Shown piece by piece: positions 33,253 through 44,600 of a stretch of 64,000 nucleotides of DNA. The notes beneath the pieces were generated by a model that was given only the letters and a program-made list of their open reading frames with translations, did not search any database and was not told the DNA's origin. A program made the translations under genes and the position numbers. Source of the DNA: Caryophanales bacterium (GTDB taxonomy: Bacteria; Bacillota; Bacilli; Exiguobacteriales; Exiguobacteriaceae); assembly GCA_902362975.1 (NCBI GenBank), contig CABIYO010000010.1:3570-67569 (forward strand). Reading direction: 5' to 3'. Every line of letters begins with the position of its first letter. The stretch's first letter is position 1.

Positions 33253-33915
33253 ATGAAATATCGTAGTGTGTTTGACATCATTGGTCCGGTCATGGTCGGA
33301 CCATCGAGTTCGCATACAGCAGGTGCTGCCCGCATCGGCTTGATGGCTGGTAAATTGTTCGGGAGAACGCCGCGTACGGCGCACATCACATTTTATGGGT
33401 CGTTTGCTGACACGTATCGGGGTCACGGTACGGACGTGGCCATCGTCGGTGGAATCATGGGGTTCGATACATTCGATCTGAGAATCCCACAGGCGTTAGA
33501 TATCGCCCGTGAAAAAGGGATCGAGGTCATCTTTGAGACGAGTGATCTGTTGACGGATCATCCGAATACGGCCCGGGTCTTGCTCGAAGATGAATTTGGC
33601 ACATTTGAGATTGTCGGAATTTCAATCGGTGGGGGAACGATTGAGATTACGGAACTGAACGGATTCCCGTTGAAACTGACAGGCGGGGGACCTGCACTCG
33701 TCGTCTTGCATCATGACCGATTCGGGGCCATCGCGGCTGTGACCGGTGTGTTGGCGAACCACCAATTAAACATTGGACATATGGAAGTGAGCCGCCATGA
33801 AAAAGGGATGCAGGCGTTAATGGCGATTGAGATTGATGAGACCATTCCTACGGAAGTGTTAGCAGAGTTGGAACGGTTACCGCAAATCGAACGGATAGCT
33901 ATTTTTGGGGAATGA
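33253..33915 (+). CDS. sdaAB: L-serine dehydratase, beta subunit
   Basis: With SdaAA it forms the iron-sulfur L-serine deaminase that gives pyruvate and ammonia. The 220-residue protein opens with the signature IGPVMVGPSSSHTAGAARIG and has a C-terminal ACT-like domain (AAVTGVLANHQLNIGHMEVS). ATG 33253 follows AAAGGGGGAAAA. Twelve bases separate it from sdaAA. Confidence 0.95.
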   Translation: MKYRSVFDIIGPVMVGPSSSHTAGAARIGLMAGKLFGRTPRTAHITFYGSFADTYRGHGTDVAIVGGIMGFDTFDLRIPQALDIAREKGIEVIFETSDLLTDHPNTARVLLEDEFGTFEIVGISIGGGTIEITELNGFPLKLTGGGPALVVLHHDRFGAIAAVTGVLANHQLNIGHMEVSRHEKGMQALMAIEIDETIPTEVLAELERLPQIERIAIFGE

Positions 33916-33927
33916 GGAGAATGTGTG

Positions 33928-34815
33928 ATGTTTAAATCAGTAGAGGAATTAGTGACGATTGCAACAGAAAGGAACATCCCGATTTCTGAAGTGATGATTG
34001 AGCAGGAGATGCACGTCAGACGTGCCAGTCGGGAGGACATCATCGGGATGATGGACCGAAATCTTGAGGTGATGGAGGAAGCGGTTGAACGTGCACTCCA
34101 AGGTGTCACGTCAGTTACGGGATTGACGGGGAATGATGCCGTACTCATGCAAGACTATATTCGTTCGGGCAAGTCGCTCGCTGGGGACCTCATTTTAGAT
34201 GCCGTCTCGAAAGCGATTGGGACGAACGAAGTGAACGCGGCGATGGGACGAATCTGTGCGACGCCGACGGCGGGGAGCGCGGGTGTCGTACCGGGAACGT
34301 TGTTTGCGGTAAAAGATCGTCTTGAAATGGACCGCGACGCGATGATCCGTTACTTGTTCACATCAGGTGCGTTCGGATTCGTCGTGGCGAACAACGCCTC
34401 GATTTCAGGGGCGGCTGGTGGGTGTCAGGCCGAGGTCGGGTCAGCGACGGGCATGGCAGCCGCGGCCATCGTTGAAGCAGCTGGTGGGACACCGGATCAG
34501 TCGGCTACGGCATTTGCGATTGCCCTAAAAAATATGCTCGGTCTCGTCTGTGATCCCGTGGCGGGGCTGGTCGAAGTTCCATGCGTCAAGCGAAACGCCA
34601 TGGGTGGTGCCAACGCCATTGTCGCAGCAGATATGGCGCTTGCTGGGATTACCTCACGTATACCTTGTGACGAGGTCATCTCGGCGATGCATGAAGTGGG
34701 CCAAATGATGCCGACCGCCTTAAAAGAAACCGCGAAAGGTGGACTTGCCAATACACCGACGGCTCGTCGCCTCGAACGAAATATATTTGGAGCGAAAGAA
34801 GATGCAAAACAATGA
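33928..34815 (+). CDS. sdaAA: L-serine dehydratase, alpha subunit
   Basis: The catalytic subunit binds a [4Fe-4S] cluster. The 295 residues contain the conserved cysteines in RICATPTAGSAG, GAAGGCQAEVG and VCDPVAGLVEVPCVKRN. ATG 33928 is used, with GAGGAGA upstream; a GTG stands one codon before. The 3' end overlaps recG by 14 bases. Confidence 0.95.
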   Translation: MFKSVEELVTIATERNIPISEVMIEQEMHVRRASREDIIGMMDRNLEVMEEAVERALQGVTSVTGLTGNDAVLMQDYIRSGKSLAGDLILDAVSKAIGTNEVNAAMGRICATPTAGSAGVVPGTLFAVKDRLEMDRDAMIRYLFTSGAFGFVVANNASISGAAGGCQAEVGSATGMAAAAIVEAAGGTPDQSATAFAIALKNMLGLVCDPVAGLVEVPCVKRNAMGGANAIVAADMALAGITSRIPCDEVISAMHEVGQMMPTALKETAKGGLANTPTARRLERNIFGAKEDAKQ

Positions 34816-36832
34816 TCGACTGACGACGCTGAAAGGGGTCGGGCCAGAGATGGCCAAAAAGTTAGAAGTGATGGGACTTGTTCGAATCGAGGACGTGCTG
34901 GAGCACGTCCCGTTTCGTTATGAGAATTATAATAGTGGGACGGTGACGACGGCTGTGCACGGCGACCTCGTCAAATGGAGCGGGACTGTCCAAGCCGAAC
35001 CGCTCGTTCGTTACTATAGTAAAGGGAAAAATCGTCTCCAGTTCCGGTTACTACTCGAAGACCGATACGCCGTCCAAGTGACGATGTTCAACCGTGCCTT
35101 CTATAAAGAAAAATTGGTGATCGGGGAGACGGTGACGGTCAAAGGGAAATGGGACATGAACCGGATGACAGTCAGCGCGACCGACCTTGAATTTGGTGCC
35201 CCCTCAGGCGGATTGCAACCGATTTATTCATTACGAGCCGGGCTGACACAAAAGAATTTCAGTCGGATCGTGAAGCTCGCTTTTGAGCAGGTGAACGATT
35301 TGCCCGAACAGGTCCCGCAGGCCATTCGCGACCGCTATCGGTTAGTTGACCGGATGACGATGCTACGTGGGATGCATTTTCCAGATACGGTGGAGACCTA
35401 TAAACAGGCGAGACGAAGCTATGTTTATGAAGAGTGTCTCATGTATCAGTTGAAATTACAGGCGTTTCGGAAAATGGAGCGGTCAGGAAACGGTCGGGCC
35501 CTTCACCTCGATAAGCATCAATTGAATGAATTCGTCAAACGGCTCGCATTCCCATTAACCGGAGCCCAGACACGGGTCATCCGTGAAATCGTATCTGACC
35601 TTGAAAGACCAGAACGGATGAACCGATTGTTACAAGGGGATGTCGGGAGCGGGAAGACCGTCGTTGCCGCGATTGCCTTGTATGCGACTGTGACGGCTGG
35701 GTATCAAGGGGCCTTGATGGTGCCAACAGAAATCCTTGCCGAACAACATGCGACATCGTTACAGGAATTATTTGAACCGTTTGGCATCACAATCGCCCTC
35801 CTGACGAGCTCGGTGAAAGGAAAGGCGCGCGAAACCCTCCTGACCGCAATCCGATCGGGTGACGTCGACATCATCGTCGGGACGCACGCGCTCATCCAAG
35901 GACCGGTCGAATTTTCGAATTTACATTTGGCGATCACGGACGAACAACATCGATTCGGTGTCGAACAACGGAAGAAACTTCGCGATAAAGCTGAATTCGC
36001 GGACGTCTTATATATGACCGCGACGCCGATTCCGAGGACGCTTGCCATCAGTGCGTTCGGAGAGATGGATGTTTCCACAATCGATGAGATGCCAAAAGGA
36101 CGAAAGCCGATTGAAACGTATTGGGCGAAACACGACCAGATCGATCGTGTGCATGCAATGGTCGATCGGGAACTCGCACTCGGCCGTCAAGCGTATGTGA
36201 TTGCACCGCTCATCGAGGAGTCGGATACACTAGAAGTGGAGAGTGCGACGGCACTGTATGAGCTGTTAAAAGAACGCTTCTCGAACTATGGTGTTGGTCT
36301 GATGCATGGGAAGCTATCGAGTACAGAAAAAGACGAGGTCATGAAATCATTCGCCGACAACGCGACACAGATTCTCGTCTCCACAACGGTCGTCGAGGTC
36401 GGGGTGAACGTTCCAAACGCTTCACTCATCATCATCCATGACGCCGAGCGTTTCGGTCTCGCGCAATTACACCAGTTGCGTGGCCGTGTCGGTCGTGGTG
36501 CCCATCAATCGTTCTGTATCCTCGTCGGGGACCCAAAGTCAGATGTCGGGAAAGTTCGACTGAAAACGATGACGGAGACGAACGATGGGTTCGTATTGGC
36601 GGAGAAAGATTTAGAGTTACGTGGGGCTGGTGATTTCTTCGGGACCGCACAAAGTGGTCTCCCAAGTTTCCGGGTCGCCGATCCCGTTCTTGATTTGAAA
36701 GTGATGGAAGTGGCCATGCAAGATGCCATAAAACTTCTCGGAAGCGACGTCTTTTGGCATGACGCCCAATATGAAGGGTTACGTGGTTATTTGAAACAAC
36801 TCGACCTTCTCGTTGGGGAAAGGTTAGAATAG
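34802..36832 (+). CDS. recG: ATP-dependent DNA helicase RecG
   Basis: RecG regresses stalled forks and remodels branched DNA. The 676-residue protein has an N-terminal wedge/OB domain (LKGVGPEMAKKL at the start), Walker A GDVGSGKTVVA, a DEQHRFG box, and helicase motif VI HQLRGRVGRG. ATG 34802 lies inside the end of sdaAA with a modest GAAAGAAG site; a farther upstream start would be entirely within sdaAA. The order sdaAA-recG-fapR matches B. subtilis. Confidence 0.95.
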   Translation: MQNNDRLTTLKGVGPEMAKKLEVMGLVRIEDVLEHVPFRYENYNSGTVTTAVHGDLVKWSGTVQAEPLVRYYSKGKNRLQFRLLLEDRYAVQVTMFNRAFYKEKLVIGETVTVKGKWDMNRMTVSATDLEFGAPSGGLQPIYSLRAGLTQKNFSRIVKLAFEQVNDLPEQVPQAIRDRYRLVDRMTMLRGMHFPDTVETYKQARRSYVYEECLMYQLKLQAFRKMERSGNGRALHLDKHQLNEFVKRLAFPLTGAQTRVIREIVSDLERPERMNRLLQGDVGSGKTVVAAIALYATVTAGYQGALMVPTEILAEQHATSLQELFEPFGITIALLTSSVKGKARETLLTAIRSGDVDIIVGTHALIQGPVEFSNLHLAITDEQHRFGVEQRKKLRDKAEFADVLYMTATPIPRTLAISAFGEMDVSTIDEMPKGRKPIETYWAKHDQIDRVHAMVDRELALGRQAYVIAPLIEESDTLEVESATALYELLKERFSNYGVGLMHGKLSSTEKDEVMKSFADNATQILVSTTVVEVGVNVPNASLIIIHDAERFGLAQLHQLRGRVGRGAHQSFCILVGDPKSDVGKVRLKTMTETNDGFVLAEKDLELRGAGDFFGTAQSGLPSFRVADPVLDLKVMEVAMQDAIKLLGSDVFWHDAQYEGLRGYLKQLDLLVGERLE

Positions 36833-36835
36833 TAC

Positions 36836-36864
36836 TTGAAAATGACGACTAAAGAATATATACT
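36836..36864 (+). promoter_or_regulatory. Promoter of the fapR operon
   Basis: TTGAAA (36836-36841) and TATACT (36859-36864) are 17 bases apart, just after the recG stop. The start point would be near 36871, inside the operator. Confidence 0.75.
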
Positions 36865-36868
36865 ACTA

Positions 36869-36885
36869 TTAGTACTAGGTATTAA
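36869..36885. promoter_or_regulatory. Putative FapR operator
   Basis: TTAGTACTAGGTATTAA is a 17-base inverted repeat (TTAGTAC/GTATTAA around TAG) with a single mismatched pair, covering the predicted start point of fapR. FapR is known to repress its own operon at such a palindrome until malonyl-CoA binds. Confidence 0.75.
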
Positions 36886-36917
36886 GTTCTTTAGCGATTA
36901 GTTTAGGAGGGAACTGA

Positions 36918-37487
36918 ATGCGGGTACCTAAGAAAGAGCGGCAACGCTTGTTACAAGAAACGATTGAGCATAATCCGTTCATCAAAGACGAAGAACTGTC
37001 AAAACAGTTTTCTGTCAGCATCCAGACGATTCGACTCGACCGGATGGAATTAAAAATTCCGGAAGTGAGGGAACGGATCAAACATGTGGCTTCCGAACAT
37101 CTCGATGAAGTCAAATCGCTTTCAATGAGCGAGGTCATCGGTGATATGATTGACTTGAAGCTTGATGACTCTGCGATCTCAGTCCTCGATATAGAAAAAG
37201 AACACGTCTTTAGCCGCAACGAGATTGCCCGTGGACATGTCTTGTTCGCACAAGCCAACTCGTTAGCGGTGGCGCTCATCAATGATGAATTGGCGTTGAC
37301 CACTAAAGCGGATATTCGCTTCAGTCGCCAAGTCCATCTTGGAGAGCGAGTCGTTGCCAAGGCTCGTGTGATGAAACTACGAGGGGATGGGAGAACGGAC
37401 GTCACAGTTGAAAGTTATGTCGGTGAGGAGTGCGTCTTTGATGGCGACTTCACGATTTACCGACGTGGTGAGGAGGAGCAAGCATGA
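36918..37487 (+). CDS. fapR: Fatty acid and phospholipid biosynthesis repressor FapR
   Basis: FapR represses lipid synthesis genes and releases DNA on binding malonyl-CoA. The 189 residues hold an N-terminal helix-turn-helix ([20 protein letters not shown], 24-43), a linker and a hot-dog effector domain ([17 protein letters not shown]). ATG 36918 follows TAGGAGGG. It overlaps plsX by four bases, so regulator and targets share one mRNA. Confidence 0.95.
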   Translation: MRVPKKERQRLLQETIEHNPFIKDEELSKQFSVSIQTIRLDRMELKIPEVRERIKHVASEHLDEVKSLSMSEVIGDMIDLKLDDSAISVLDIEKEHVFSRNEIARGHVLFAQANSLAVALINDELALTTKADIRFSRQVHLGERVVAKARVMKLRGDGRTDVTVESYVGEECVFDGDFTIYRRGEEEQA

Positions 37488-38473
37488 AGTTAGCGATTGA
37501 TGCAATGGGTGGCGATCACGCACCGAAGGCGATTGTAGAAGGTGTGAAACGGTTCGTCGCGCAATATCCGAACGAATCGATGGAACTCTTTTTAGTCGGT
37601 GATGAGGTAAAGATTGCCTCATACGGTCTTGATGACCCTCGAGTGACGGTCGTTCCAGCCAGTGAGATCATCACAGGCGAAGACGAACCGGTACGGGCGG
37701 TGCGCCGTAAGAAGGACAGTTCGCTCGTCGTGGCAGCTCAGCTCGTCAAAGAAGGAAAAGCAGATGCTCTCGTGTCTGCCGGGAATACCGGCGCATTGAT
37801 GGCGGCGTCTCTTTTCATCATCGGACGGATCCCAGGAATCGAGCGTCCGGCACTATCTCCGACGTTCCCTACATATACTGGTAGTGGTGTCGTCGTACTG
37901 GATGTCGGAGCGAATCCGGATGCAAAAGCTGAACACCTCGTCGACTATGCGATTATGGGTTCACTGTATGCGGAACATGTGCGTGGCATCAAGACACCGC
38001 GTGTCGCCCTTCTCAATATCGGGACAGAAGCTGGTAAAGGAAATGCGCTGACAAAAGAAGCGTTCCCCCTCCTTGAACAGGCACCTGTCCATTTCGTTGG
38101 GAATGTCGAAGCGCGTGAAGCGATGTCAGGTGACGTGGACGTCATCGTGACCGAAGGATTTGCCGGAAACATCTTGCTAAAGGGTGTGGAGGGCTCCTCT
38201 TCGATGCTCATGAAGATGATGAAAGAACAATTCACGAGTGACCTTGTATCTAAACTCGCCGCTCTCATCTTAAAACCGAAATTGAGACGATTAAAAGAAA
38301 CGCTGGATTATCGCGAACACGGTGGAGCCGGATTATTCGGGATCAATGCGCCGGTCATCAAGGCGCATGGGTCGAGCGATGCACTCGCCATCATGAGTGC
38401 GTTGAAACAGGCGAAAATCATGGTAGATCACGATGTCGTGGAAAAAATCAAGCGTGCCAAAGCGATAGACTAA
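37484..38473 (+). CDS. plsX: Acyl-ACP:phosphate acyltransferase
   Basis: PlsX makes acyl-phosphate from acyl-ACP for PlsY, the first step of phospholipid synthesis. The 329-residue protein starts [14 protein letters not shown] and has [10 protein letters not shown] and the DVGANPDAK motif. It lies between fapR and fabD as in other Bacillales. Confidence 0.96.
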   Translation: MKLAIDAMGGDHAPKAIVEGVKRFVAQYPNESMELFLVGDEVKIASYGLDDPRVTVVPASEIITGEDEPVRAVRRKKDSSLVVAAQLVKEGKADALVSAGNTGALMAASLFIIGRIPGIERPALSPTFPTYTGSGVVVLDVGANPDAKAEHLVDYAIMGSLYAEHVRGIKTPRVALLNIGTEAGKGNALTKEAFPLLEQAPVHFVGNVEAREAMSGDVDVIVTEGFAGNILLKGVEGSSSMLMKMMKEQFTSDLVSKLAALILKPKLRRLKETLDYREHGGAGLFGINAPVIKAHGSSDALAIMSALKQAKIMVDHDVVEKIKRAKAID

Positions 38474-38491
38474 GCGAAAGCAGGTGAAGAT

Positions 38492-39412
38492 ATGGGGAAA
38501 GTAGCATGGGTGTTTCCGGGGCAAGGTTCTCAAGCCGTTGGAATGGGACAAACCTTTTTAAATCACCCTGAAACGCTTCAAGCAATCGGACGTCGACTCG
38601 GGTTTGACCTCCTTGAAGTCATGTCATCCGGGTCGAAGGAAGACCTACAAGAAACGGAAGTGGCACAGCCGGCCATCGTGGCGCACGCCTCGCTCCTCGC
38701 ACAAGCCTATGCGAAGAGCGGTGCGGCACCAGATGTCGTCATCGGGCATAGTGTCGGCGAATATGCGGCGCTCGTCATTGCGGGTGTCATCGATCTTGAA
38801 GAGGCGACCGTCCTCGTCCGAGCACGTGGGCAGTTGATGTCTGAAGTGAAGGATGGAACGATGGCAGCAGTCGTCGGGATGACCGATCTTCAAGAGGCGC
38901 TTCATATCACTGAAAGAATCAGTGCGAGCGGGAATTTAGTTCAAATCGCCAACTTGAATTGTCCTGGTCAATTCGTGATTTCAGGGCATGTCGATTCGGT
39001 CGAACAAGCGAGCGTGGAATTGAAGGCTGCCGGTGCGAAGCGGGTATTGCCGTTAAACGTATCTGGAGCGTTCCATAGTTCCTACATGATGCCCTCGGCA
39101 ACACGTTTCCAAGACGTCCTCGCCTCGTCACCGTTTGAAGCGGCTTCCGTCGACTTGATTTCGAACGTGGACGCAGCGGTGCATCGTGACCCTGAACAGT
39201 TGAAGGTGTTATTGACGAAACAACTGTATTCGTCTGTCCGCTTTGAAGATTGTGTGCGAAAGGCGATTGCAGACGGGGTAGACACGTTCATCGAGTTCGG
39301 TCCATCTTCACCGCTTTCAGGATTGATTAAACGAATCGACTCGAACGTTTCGATTCAAAAGGCGACCACGCTCGAAGAAGTCGCCTCGTTAGGAGGAGAA
39401 GTACGTGCATGA
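38492..39412 (+). CDS. fabD: Malonyl-CoA:ACP transacylase
   Basis: It loads malonate onto ACP. The 306-residue protein has FPGQGSQ near the N-terminus, the nucleophile in [10 protein letters not shown] and the catalytic His in SGAFHSSYM. Its 3' end overlaps the GTG start of fabG by eight bases. Confidence 0.96.
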   Translation: MGKVAWVFPGQGSQAVGMGQTFLNHPETLQAIGRRLGFDLLEVMSSGSKEDLQETEVAQPAIVAHASLLAQAYAKSGAAPDVVIGHSVGEYAALVIAGVIDLEEATVLVRARGQLMSEVKDGTMAAVVGMTDLQEALHITERISASGNLVQIANLNCPGQFVISGHVDSVEQASVELKAAGAKRVLPLNVSGAFHSSYMMPSATRFQDVLASSPFEAASVDLISNVDAAVHRDPEQLKVLLTKQLYSSVRFEDCVRKAIADGVDTFIEFGPSSPLSGLIKRIDSNVSIQKATTLEEVASLGGEVRA

Positions 39413-40145
39413 TCAAGTGGCGATCGTGACAGGGGCGTCCCGCGGAATCGGGGCGGCCATCGCGAAACGTTTAGGGGAGGACGGCTTTCGGGTCGTCGTG
39501 AACTACTCGGGTAGTGAACAAAAGGCGAATGATGTCGTGGCCATGATTACGGAGACAGGCGGCGAAGCCATCGCCGTGAAAGCAGACGTATCGAATGCTG
39601 ACGATGTCAAAGCGCTCGTCAAGACGACAGTCGATACGTTCGGAGGCGTCGATTGTCTCGTCAACAATGCAGGAATCACGCGTGACGGGTTACTCATGCG
39701 GATGAAAGAAACCGATTTCGAAGATGTGCTATCGACGAACTTAAAAGGCGCCTTTTTGACATCACAAGCCGTCACGAGACCTTTGCTCAAGTCGAAAGCA
39801 GGTCGAATCATCAACATCGCCTCGGTTGTCGGAATTACCGGCAATGCAGGACAAGCGAACTATGCGGCTGCAAAAGCAGGGTTGATCGGGTTGACAAAAT
39901 CGGTGGCGCGCGAACTCGCGGGACGTCACGTGACGGTCAATGCCGTCTGTCCAGGGTTCATTCAAACGGATATGACCGATGCCTTGACAGATGCTCAACG
40001 AGAGGCTACACTCGAGCAAATTCCGTTCAACCGTTTCGGACAGGTGGAGGATGTGGCGAACCTTGTCTCCTTCCTCGCATCGGAACAAGCGGCTTATGTG
40101 ACCGGGCAGACGATTGCCGTCGATGGCGGTATGACGATGGCGTAA
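39405..40145 (+). CDS. fabG: 3-oxoacyl-ACP reductase
   Basis: This NADPH-dependent short-chain dehydrogenase reduces beta-ketoacyl-ACP. The 246 residues include the TGASRGIG cofactor loop, NNAG, and the YAAAK catalytic Tyr-Lys. The GTG start at 39405 is set by AGGAGGAG six bases upstream. Confidence 0.96.
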   Translation: MHDQVAIVTGASRGIGAAIAKRLGEDGFRVVVNYSGSEQKANDVVAMITETGGEAIAVKADVSNADDVKALVKTTVDTFGGVDCLVNNAGITRDGLLMRMKETDFEDVLSTNLKGAFLTSQAVTRPLLKSKAGRIINIASVVGITGNAGQANYAAAKAGLIGLTKSVARELAGRHVTVNAVCPGFIQTDMTDALTDAQREATLEQIPFNRFGQVEDVANLVSFLASEQAAYVTGQTIAVDGGMTMA

Positions 40146-40153
40146 AAGAGAAC

Positions 40154-40182
40154 TTTACCAACAGACTGACATTTAATATACT
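40154..40182 (+). promoter_or_regulatory. Promoter candidate for acpP
   Basis: TTTACC (40154-40159) and TATACT (40177-40182) are 17 bases apart. The start point would fall almost at the ribosome site GGAGGG (40190-40195), leaving a very short leader, so this is uncertain. Confidence 0.45.
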
Positions 40183-40203
40183 TACCTTTGGAGGGATTTT
40201 ATC

Positions 40204-40443
40204 ATGACAAAAGAACAAATTTTAGTAGACGTACAAGAAGCAGTTGCTGAGAAGCTCGGGAAAGACGTATCTGAGATCACAGCAGAGAAATCGTTCAAGG
40301 ATGACCTTGGTGCGGATTCACTTGAAGTAATGGAAATGGTGATGGACCTCGAAGACAAATTCGACATCACGATCGAAGACGAGGACGCTGAGAAGCTCGC
40401 GACTGTTGGCGACGTAGTGGCTTACATCGAAACAAAATTGTAA
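40204..40443 (+). CDS. acpP: Acyl carrier protein
   Basis: The 79-residue acidic protein carries growing acyl chains on a phosphopantetheine arm attached to the Ser of [18 protein letters not shown] precedes ATG 40204. It lies between fabG and rnc as in B. subtilis, with a strong terminator after it. Confidence 0.97.
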   Translation: MTKEQILVDVQEAVAEKLGKDVSEITAEKSFKDDLGADSLEVMEMVMDLEDKFDITIEDEDAEKLATVGDVVAYIETKL

Positions 40444-40445
40444 TC

Positions 40446-40487
40446 AAGCCATCCCACCGCTCGGTTCCGGGCGGTGGGCTTGTGCTT
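40446..40487 (+). terminator. Terminator after acpP
   Basis: CCCACCGC (40453-40460) pairs with GCGGTGGG (40471-40478), extended by AAGCC/GGCTT across a two-base bulge; a T-rich tail follows. It probably separates high acpP expression from rnc. Confidence 0.75.
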
Positions 40488-40503
40488 ATTCATGGAGGGA
40501 ACT

Positions 40504-41283
40504 ATGACAAAAGACAAACGACGGTTTGACCGTCAAGGGTCGGCGCAGCGACGTCGGCGTCAGGAGATGGAACGAGCACGCATCTTGGAACTATTTAAAT
40601 CATTGGAAGAACGGTTGAACGTTCAATTTTCGAATCACGACTTGTTGATGCAGGCGTTCACACACTCATCTTATGTGAATGAACAACGCGGGTTACGAAA
40701 AGACAATGAACGTTTAGAATTTTTAGGGGATGCTGTTTTAGAACTGACCGTATCTCGCTTCCTCTATGAGACTTATCCGGAGCGCTCCGAGGGGGAATTG
40801 ACGAAATTACGAGCGGCGATCGTATGCGAACCGTCACTCGTGAATTTTGCGGAAGCTTATGCTTTCTCTGACTTCATCTTGCTTGGGAAAGGTGAAGAGT
40901 TGACCGGTGGACGAAAACGTCCGGCACTGCTTGCCGATGTGTTCGAATCCTATATCGGTGCTCTTTATTTGGACCAAGGAATTGAGGCCGTCGAACGATT
41001 CCTCGCCGAAGCGGTTTTTCCGAAAGTCTTGGCGGGAGTATTTGAAGAACAGACCGATTTCAAGAGCCAGTTACAGGAGAGCGTTCAACGGGAAGGGCTC
41101 GGACCTGTCTCGTATGAGATCATTGAGGAACGCGGACCGGCACATAGCCGGGAATTCGTCGCACATGCACGCCTCAGCGACGACATCGTCGGTGAAGGAG
41201 TCGGACGTTCGAAAAAAGAAGCCGAGCAATTGGCTGCCAAAGAAGCGCTTATTGCCTTTAACCGGCGCTATGCAGATTTATAA
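40504..41283 (+). CDS. rnc: Ribonuclease III
   Basis: It cleaves double-stranded RNA in rRNA precursors and mRNAs. The 259-residue protein has the signature [13 protein letters not shown] with catalytic carboxylates, and a C-terminal double-stranded RNA-binding domain ([16 protein letters not shown]). ATG 40504 follows ATGGAGGGA. A basic, charged N-terminal extension of ~20 residues is present, as in Bacillus Rnc. Confidence 0.96.
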   Translation: MTKDKRRFDRQGSAQRRRRQEMERARILELFKSLEERLNVQFSNHDLLMQAFTHSSYVNEQRGLRKDNERLEFLGDAVLELTVSRFLYETYPERSEGELTKLRAAIVCEPSLVNFAEAYAFSDFILLGKGEELTGGRKRPALLADVFESYIGALYLDQGIEAVERFLAEAVFPKVLAGVFEEQTDFKSQLQESVQREGLGPVSYEIIEERGPAHSREFVAHARLSDDIVGEGVGRSKKEAEQLAAKEALIAFNRRYADL

Positions 41284-41286
41284 ACG

Positions 41287-41320
41287 AAAGGAGTGGACCG
41301 CTTAGGGATCCACTCCTTTT
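41287..41320. terminator. Bidirectional terminator between rnc and the DUF1128 gene
   Basis: AAAGGAGTGGA (41287-41297) pairs perfectly with TCCACTCCTTT (41309-41319). It serves both converging genes and ends on the stop codon of the minus-strand gene. Confidence 0.85.
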
Positions 41321-41514
41321 CATGTCAATTGACCGAGTTCTTCGACGATACCATCGACTTCTGACAAAGAGAGCGAAGAGCGTGTCATCACGTACTCGTA
41401 AATTTCTTTTACCGCTGACGGATCAGCCGCATTATATTCTTCCGCTTTGATCGCACCGCGGTTAATAATGTTCATCTTATCTAAAATTGCTTCAATCATC
41501 TGTTCATTCGTCAT
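41320..41514 (-). CDS. DUF1128 family protein (YfkK-like)
   Basis: The 64-residue acidic helical protein (MTNEQMIEAILDKMNIINRG at its start, EIYEYVMTRSS in the middle) fits the DUF1128 family of Bacillales. GAAAGGGG precedes the ATG at 41514; an upstream in-frame extension runs into the smc promoter and is unlikely. Function is unknown. In B. subtilis yfkK is elsewhere, so its place between rnc and smc is a local feature. Confidence 0.85.
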   Translation of the reverse strand: MTNEQMIEAILDKMNIINRGAIKAEEYNAADPSAVKEIYEYVMTRSSLSLSEVDGIVEELGQLT

Positions 41515-41564
41515 CTGTATTCCCCTTTCTACAGTTCTTTTTAGAATAGCATGATTCGGGCATT

Positions 41565-41591
41565 TTGACGAACTGTTAACTGTGGTAAAAT
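41565..41591 (+). promoter_or_regulatory. Promoter candidate for smc
   Basis: TGTGGTAAAAT (41581-41591) is a TRTGn-extended -10. TTGACG (41565-41570) lies 15 bases before the -10, closer than usual. It would drive smc-ftsY. Confidence 0.5.
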
Positions 41592-41628
41592 ATACAGATG
41601 AATGCTTACTGCGGATAGGATGGTCACG

Positions 41629-44600
41629 ATGCACTTAAAACGAATCGAACTCGCTGGTTTTAAATCATTTGCCAAGCGAATTGAATTAGATTTCCGTCCT
41701 GGCGTCACGGCTGTTGTAGGGCCGAACGGGAGCGGGAAATCCAATATATCGGACGCTGTTCGCTGGGTACTCGGAGAACAGTCGGCCAAATCACTTCGTG
41801 GAGCCAAGATGGAAGATGTCATCTTTGCCGGAAGTGAAGGAGAGAATCACCGAAATGTCGCCGAAGTCACGCTCGTCCTCGATAATCGAGACGAACAGTT
41901 ACGTCTCCCATATGAAGAAGTGAGTGTGACCCGCCGCGTGACCCGAAGTGGGGACAGCGACTATTTTATGAATAAAAAACCATGTCGGTTAAAAGATGTG
42001 ATTGATTTGTTTATGGATACAGGTCTTTCACGAGATGCGTTCGCCATCATCGGGCAAGGGCGGGTCGAACAGGTCATTTCCGGGAAACCGGAAGATCGCC
42101 GTTCCGTTATCGAAGAGGCAGCCGGCGTACTGAAATATCGTCAGCGGAAAAAACAGGCTGAACGCAAGTTACAGGACACCGAATTAAACTTGTCCCGGGT
42201 CGATGACATTTTGTTCGAGTTGGCGGACCGAGTCGAACCGCTCCGTGAACAAGCAGCGCTCGCTCGGGAATACAAAGTCGCCAAAGCGAGACATGATGAA
42301 CTCGAAACGGGAATCATGGGCGCAGAAATTCAGTTGCTCCAACAGGAGATTGAGCAAGTGTCGGCACGTCATGTGGAATCGGTTAAACAGTTATCTGACT
42401 GTGACCGTTCGGTACGTGACCTCACGGAGGAACGTAGCGGGATCGAAGCAACGCTTGCTGAGTTGCGTGAAGAAATGACAGAGCTCAACCAAAACGAACG
42501 GGAACACTCGACCTATGTCGAGCGCTTGACGGGTGACATCAAGCTCGCAAAAGCACAAGAAGAACATGGTGCCGAGATGAAAGAACGACTCATCCGTCAA
42601 CGTGAAGAAGTACGTGCCGAGATGACCGAGCTTGAAGCGCAGTTGAAGGTCGTGCGTGAAGAACTTGACCAAAAAGGAAACACCTTGAAACAAACGATTG
42701 CGACGAGAGAGACGCTTCAACAACAGTTGACAGCCGCCTCTCGTGATTTCAATGCTGAAATTGAAGCTTTACAAAGTGAGGCGTTTGAACTCGCGACAAC
42801 GAAAGCGACAATCGGTAACCAACAAAAGCGGGAACAACGAGATATCGATGTCGCCGTCGAGTCGAAAGAACGCCTTCTTCGCGAGAACAAACATCGTCTC
42901 GAGGATCGTTCCTCGCAGGAAGCGATGCTTTTGACGACTCGAGAACAGTATGAAGTGGTACAAAGTCGCTTTGAACAACTGAGTAAAAAAGAAACGGAAC
43001 TTCGGGAGGAAGAGACGTCAATTCGTGAAAAACGTACCCGAGCCGAATCGTCTTATTACGATCTCGAACGCCGCCGTCAGAAGACGGAAGACCGAATCGA
43101 GATGCTCGAACGGATGAAGCAATCGTACGAAGGCTATTTCCATGCGGTCAAGTTCGTCTTAAAAGACCGCTCACCAGGTGTCCTTGGTGCTGTCGCCGAA
43201 TTGATTCGTGTCCGTCCTTCGTATGAAGCGGCTATCGAAACGGCACTTGGACAGACGCAGCAGCATGTGGTCGTACAAGATGAATCAGTGGGGCGCCGTG
43301 AAATTGACAAATTACGAAAAGCCAACGCAGGACGGGCGACATTCTTGCCGATGACGACGATCAAACCGAGATTCGTACCGAGTGACGTGTTAGATCGACT
43401 CGACTCGATGAACGGATTTGTCGGGGTGGCGTCGGAACTCGTTGAAACAGATGCTTCATACGAGACGTTGAAAAAGTCGTTGCTCGGTTCGGTGCTCGTG
43501 GCTGAGACACTTGAAGTCGCGAACCGCATCGCCCAATCGACGGGATATCGTTTCCGTGTCGTCACGTTAGAAGGGGACATCGTCAACGTCGGTGGTTCGA
43601 TGACGGGTGGTAGTCGCAAGCAGGGCGTTGCCCTGTTCACGCAGTCGCGCGAATTGGATGACTTGAAACAAGGTCTCACCCAAGGTCTCGCCATGTTGCA
43701 TGAACAAAAAACACGTCTTCAAGAGTATACAGAACAGTTGACGGACATTACGCGACAATTATCTGAACTTCGGGATGAGAAACGTTCCGTTGAAACGAAC
43801 CTCCGTGAAGTCGAGTCGGCCTATCGTACTGCGGAACGTGCGTCGCTCGATGCCAAGTCACAACTGGAACTGTTCGATCATGAAATGATGCGCTACGAGC
43901 GGGCGATTGAGACGGCGACTGCCGAATTAGAGCGACTGACGATTGAATTGGCCGACACAGACCGCGCACAAGCTGACATTCGTTCTCGTCTCGAATCGCT
44001 TCGGGCAGAGCATGCGAAAAGTGCTGAGAGAACGGACCGACTGGAATCGATGCTTCGTCAAAACGAGCTCGATCTTCAGCGTCACACGCTCGAAGAAGAG
44101 CGGGTCCGATATGAATTGGACCGTTTGACGACCGAACAAAATCGTCTGCAGGAAAGAAGCAATCAGATGGAGCGTGAACTGAAGCGGCTCGAGAGTGGAA
44201 AAGTCGTGTCGTCTATGGAACTTGAAGCAACGCTTGCCACTGCCAAACTGGATTTCACAGAAATTCAAGAGCGGCTTCAAGAAGTGACGGCAGCACTCAA
44301 GACGAACGAAGAGGCGTATCGGATCATACGTCAACGGGTCGACCAGGCAACGGAGGCAAGACGTCAAGCTGAAGTTGTCGTCCGAAAACTCGAAACGGCA
44401 AAACAAGAGTTCGAGCTGAAACGACAATGGAAGCTCGATGCAATAGAAGAGAATGGACTCGTTGCAGAACTATTGCCGGCACTCGAAATCCCACTAGAAG
44501 AGGCGAAAGAGGAATTTAAGTTGCTCGTTCGTCAAATCGAAGAGATCGGACCGGTCAATCTGAATGCGATCGAAGAGTTTGATAGTGTCCACGAACGGTT

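Noticed and set aside
43134..43694. Open frames antisense to smc
   Set aside because: The smc frame is intact with all motifs; antisense frames have no start context and low-complexity Ser/Thr-rich products.
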